Below, in pieces: positions 62,487-64,000 of a stretch of 64,000 nt of DNA. The DNA is taken from assembly GCF_001586775.1 (NCBI RefSeq), contig NZ_LQXS01000001.1:930001-994000 (forward strand), given 5' to 3'. The DNA is from Sphingobacterium populi (GTDB lineage Bacteria > Bacteroidota > Bacteroidia > Sphingobacteriales > Sphingobacteriaceae). Position numbers and translations under genes: made by a program. Below the pieces are notes generated by a model. That model saw nothing but the letters and a program-made list of their open reading frames with translations. It was not told where the DNA came from and did not search any database. How positions within the stretch are numbered: the first letter of the stretch is position 1; each line of letters opens with the position of its first letter.

Positions 62487-62532
62487 TCTAGCAATTATAT
62501 TTGATCGTTAGCGTGGCTTATTACGCTATTAT

Positions 62533-62583
62533 TTAAAGATTAGTGCCCTTCCATGTTATCTATGGAAGGGCACTAATCTTTAA
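62533..62583. terminator. Bidirectional terminator between the AraC-type regulator and GH97 genes
   Basis: A perfect 22-bp stem (62533-62554 with 62562-62583), with a 7-base loop, lies between convergent genes. AAAG/CTTT ends give short U-rich tails in each direction. Confidence 0.88.
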
Positions 62584-62622
62584 GTGCACATGTAGCAATA
62601 ACGAGATTGATAATAATCTCTT

Positions 62623-64000
62623 TTAATTAGCCACTACAACAAAGCCACCGTTTGTCGGGATAGTAATGTTGAAGGTTTTATTTTTAAATTTCGCTGCTTT
62701 GGAGGCAACTGTTTTTGCAGCTGCGTCATCAGTAAAAGTTTGCACTATACTATCGCTAAGCTGGGGTAAAGTCACATCTATCGTCTTGGCAGTTGACTCT
62801 GCATTAATTCCAGCAATGTACCACTGTTTCCCTTTGCGGCGTGCCATCACCACATATTTGCCGGGGTAACCATCTAGAAACAAAGTTTCATCCCAAGTTG
62901 TCGGTACCGATTTCATAAAATCAATCGCAGCTGGGCTCGCATCTGTCAAGTTATTAGGTGTAATGCCAAAGTTTTGAACGGCACTCTGGAAAACAATAGC
63001 CGTAGCAATCTGAAAGGTTTCGCTGGTAACTCGTGTTTGTCCACCAGAATTCGTGCGGTTGTGTCGCTTATTAAGTAATACAGGGCCAAAGTCCATCGCT
63101 GCCACGCTATTTCGTATGAAAGGATGCAGAGTTGCATTAAATGCTTCCATATCATTAGCTCGCTGCGTAAAAATTAGATTTTCTGAAGCCAATACTGCTT
63201 CGCTTGATATAAAATTTGGATACATACGCTCCCAGCCTCTCGGCACTGTGCAGCCATGAAATATGACCGACAAACCGTATTCATTAGCATCCGACAGTAT
63301 CGCCTCATACAACTGCATGGTTTCCTGTTTATCGCCGCCAAAAAAATCAACTTTGATTCCTTTAATACCAATTTCTTTCATCCAAGCCATCTCCTTTTTT
63401 CGCTCGATAGCTTCGTTCATCTTATTTTTTGGTCCTTGTGGCGCATCATTCCAATAACCATTGGAATTGTACCACAATTGCAAACCCACGTCTTTCTGCT
63501 TCGCATAAGCTGCTAATTCAGCAATTTTATCACGTCCGATGTTGGTATCCCACCAATTGTCTACAAGAGAAAATTCATAACCCATCGCTGCCGATAGGTC
63601 TACAAACTTCTTCTGATCCTCTAGATTAATACTTTCATCTTGCCATTCCAACCAACTCCATGTAGATCTACCAAATTTATAATCTCTCGATGCTTTGTAT
63701 TTAGCGCCAACTACATCCTGCGTGATCGTGGTTTCTAATATAGGTTTCAAACTCTTGCCAACAGTTAAAGTGCGCCATGGTGTAAATCCTGGCAATGCAA
63801 ATGCTGGCTCCACGCTACCAAGTCCGTTATTCTCACCGGGCTCCGGAAAAGCGATCGAATATAAACCATTGGCGGTCGGTTCGCTGAGTTTGCTGCCACA
63901 ATAGTTACCATCCACGCCTGTTTCTGAAACTAAAACCCAACCTTTATCCTGAATTTTAAATAAAGCAGGAAATGTAAAACCGACTCCATAGTGCGAAGGC
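62623..64000 (-). CDS. GH97 family glycoside hydrolase (5' part beyond the window)
   Basis: The frame stays open to the window end, so the N-terminal part lies beyond 64000. What is visible begins near HYGVGFTFPALF and includes the beta-sandwich end, the catalytic barrel (STWSWLEWQDESINLEDQKKFVDLSA, IGIKGIKVDFFGGDKQETMQLYEAIL, FHGCTVPRGWERMYPNFISSEAV) and a C-terminal beta domain ending GGFVVVAN. This is GH97, whose members are alpha-glucosidases (inverting) or alpha-galactosidases (retaining). The Asp in KVDFF (codon 63346-63348) sits where the retaining alpha-galactosidase nucleophile is expected, but this was judged only by eye. Export is expected for the family; the signal peptide is outside the window. 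Confidence 0.9.
   Translation of the reverse strand, partial: PSHYGVGFTFPALFKIQDKGWVLVSETGVDGNYCGSKLSEPTANGLYSIAFPEPGENNGLGSVEPAFALPGFTPWRTLTVGKSLKPILETTITQDVVGAKYKASRDYKFGRSTWSWLEWQDESINLEDQKKFVDLSAAMGYEFSLVDNWWDTNIGRDKIAELAAYAKQKDVGLQLWYNSNGYWNDAPQGPKNKMNEAIERKKEMAWMKEIGIKGIKVDFFGGDKQETMQLYEAILSDANEYGLSVIFHGCTVPRGWERMYPNFISSEAVLASENLIFTQRANDMEAFNATLHPFIRNSVAAMDFGPVLLNKRHNRTNSGGQTRVTSETFQIATAIVFQSAVQNFGITPNNLTDASPAAIDFMKSVPTTWDETLFLDGYPGKYVVMARRKGKQWYIAGINAESTAKTIDVTLPQLSDSIVQTFTDDAAAKTVASKAAKFKNKTFNITIPTNGGFVVVAN

Overview
The window is chromosomal DNA of a Bacteroidota bacterium, most likely a Sphingobacteriaceae member (Sphingobacterium-like). The evidence is a SusC/SusD pair, Oar-type and FecIR-coupled TonB receptors, MutS2, DUF4296/DUF885/DUF4876/DUF6850 proteins, a Nudix-type AraR arabinose regulator, a C-terminal fragment of a hybrid two-component regulator, and the absence of clear Shine-Dalgarno sites. 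I see no rRNA, tRNA, CRISPR array, insertion sequence or prophage. Gene density is high and many gene ends carry strong hairpin terminators.

Layout. 0-16.9 kb is mostly housekeeping: an Oar-like TonB receptor, mutS2, a DUF4296 lipoprotein, a frameshifted YggS-family gene, a DUF3298 lipoprotein, aspartate kinase with an overlapping methyltransferase gene, a secreted TIM-barrel epimerase-like protein, a DUF1349 protein, a luciferase-like monooxygenase with a small partner protein, a class III-type sirtuin, a thioredoxin-fold protein and an acyl-CoA thioesterase. 16.9-27.1 kb is one tight minus-strand operon encoding the full trans-4-hydroxy-L-proline to 2-oxoglutarate pathway (2-epimerase, FAD dehydrogenase, deaminase, semialdehyde dehydrogenase) plus a permease and two peptidases, with an AraC regulator upstream. 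Divergent from it, 28.3-37.8 kb carries a DUF5695 protein, an Xaa-Pro aminopeptidase, a true DPP-IV and a LamG-GH127/146 beta-L-arabinofuranosidase. 38.3-47.9 kb holds SusD/SusC and, divergently, araB-araD-araA followed by the Nudix regulator.

Read together, 16.9-47.9 kb looks like a dedicated system for plant hydroxyproline-rich glycoproteins (extensin or arabinogalactan-protein type). Beta-L-arabinofuranosides would be removed from hydroxyproline, the proline-rich peptide trimmed by prolyl peptidases, arabinose sent to the pentose phosphate pathway and hydroxyproline to 2-oxoglutarate. This is the main finding; it is an inference from gene content, not a demonstrated function.

48-57.7 kb carries an SDR and a second unusual cluster: ECF sigma factor, FecR anti-sigma, STN-TonB receptor, DUF4876 lipoprotein, DUF6850 beta-barrel and a di-heme cytochrome c peroxidase. 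57.8-64 kb has another SDR, a GAF/PAS histidine kinase, a pseudo-receiver/AraC regulator preceded by several dyads (one nearly identical to the dyad upstream of araB), and the 3' part of a GH97 gene that runs off the window.
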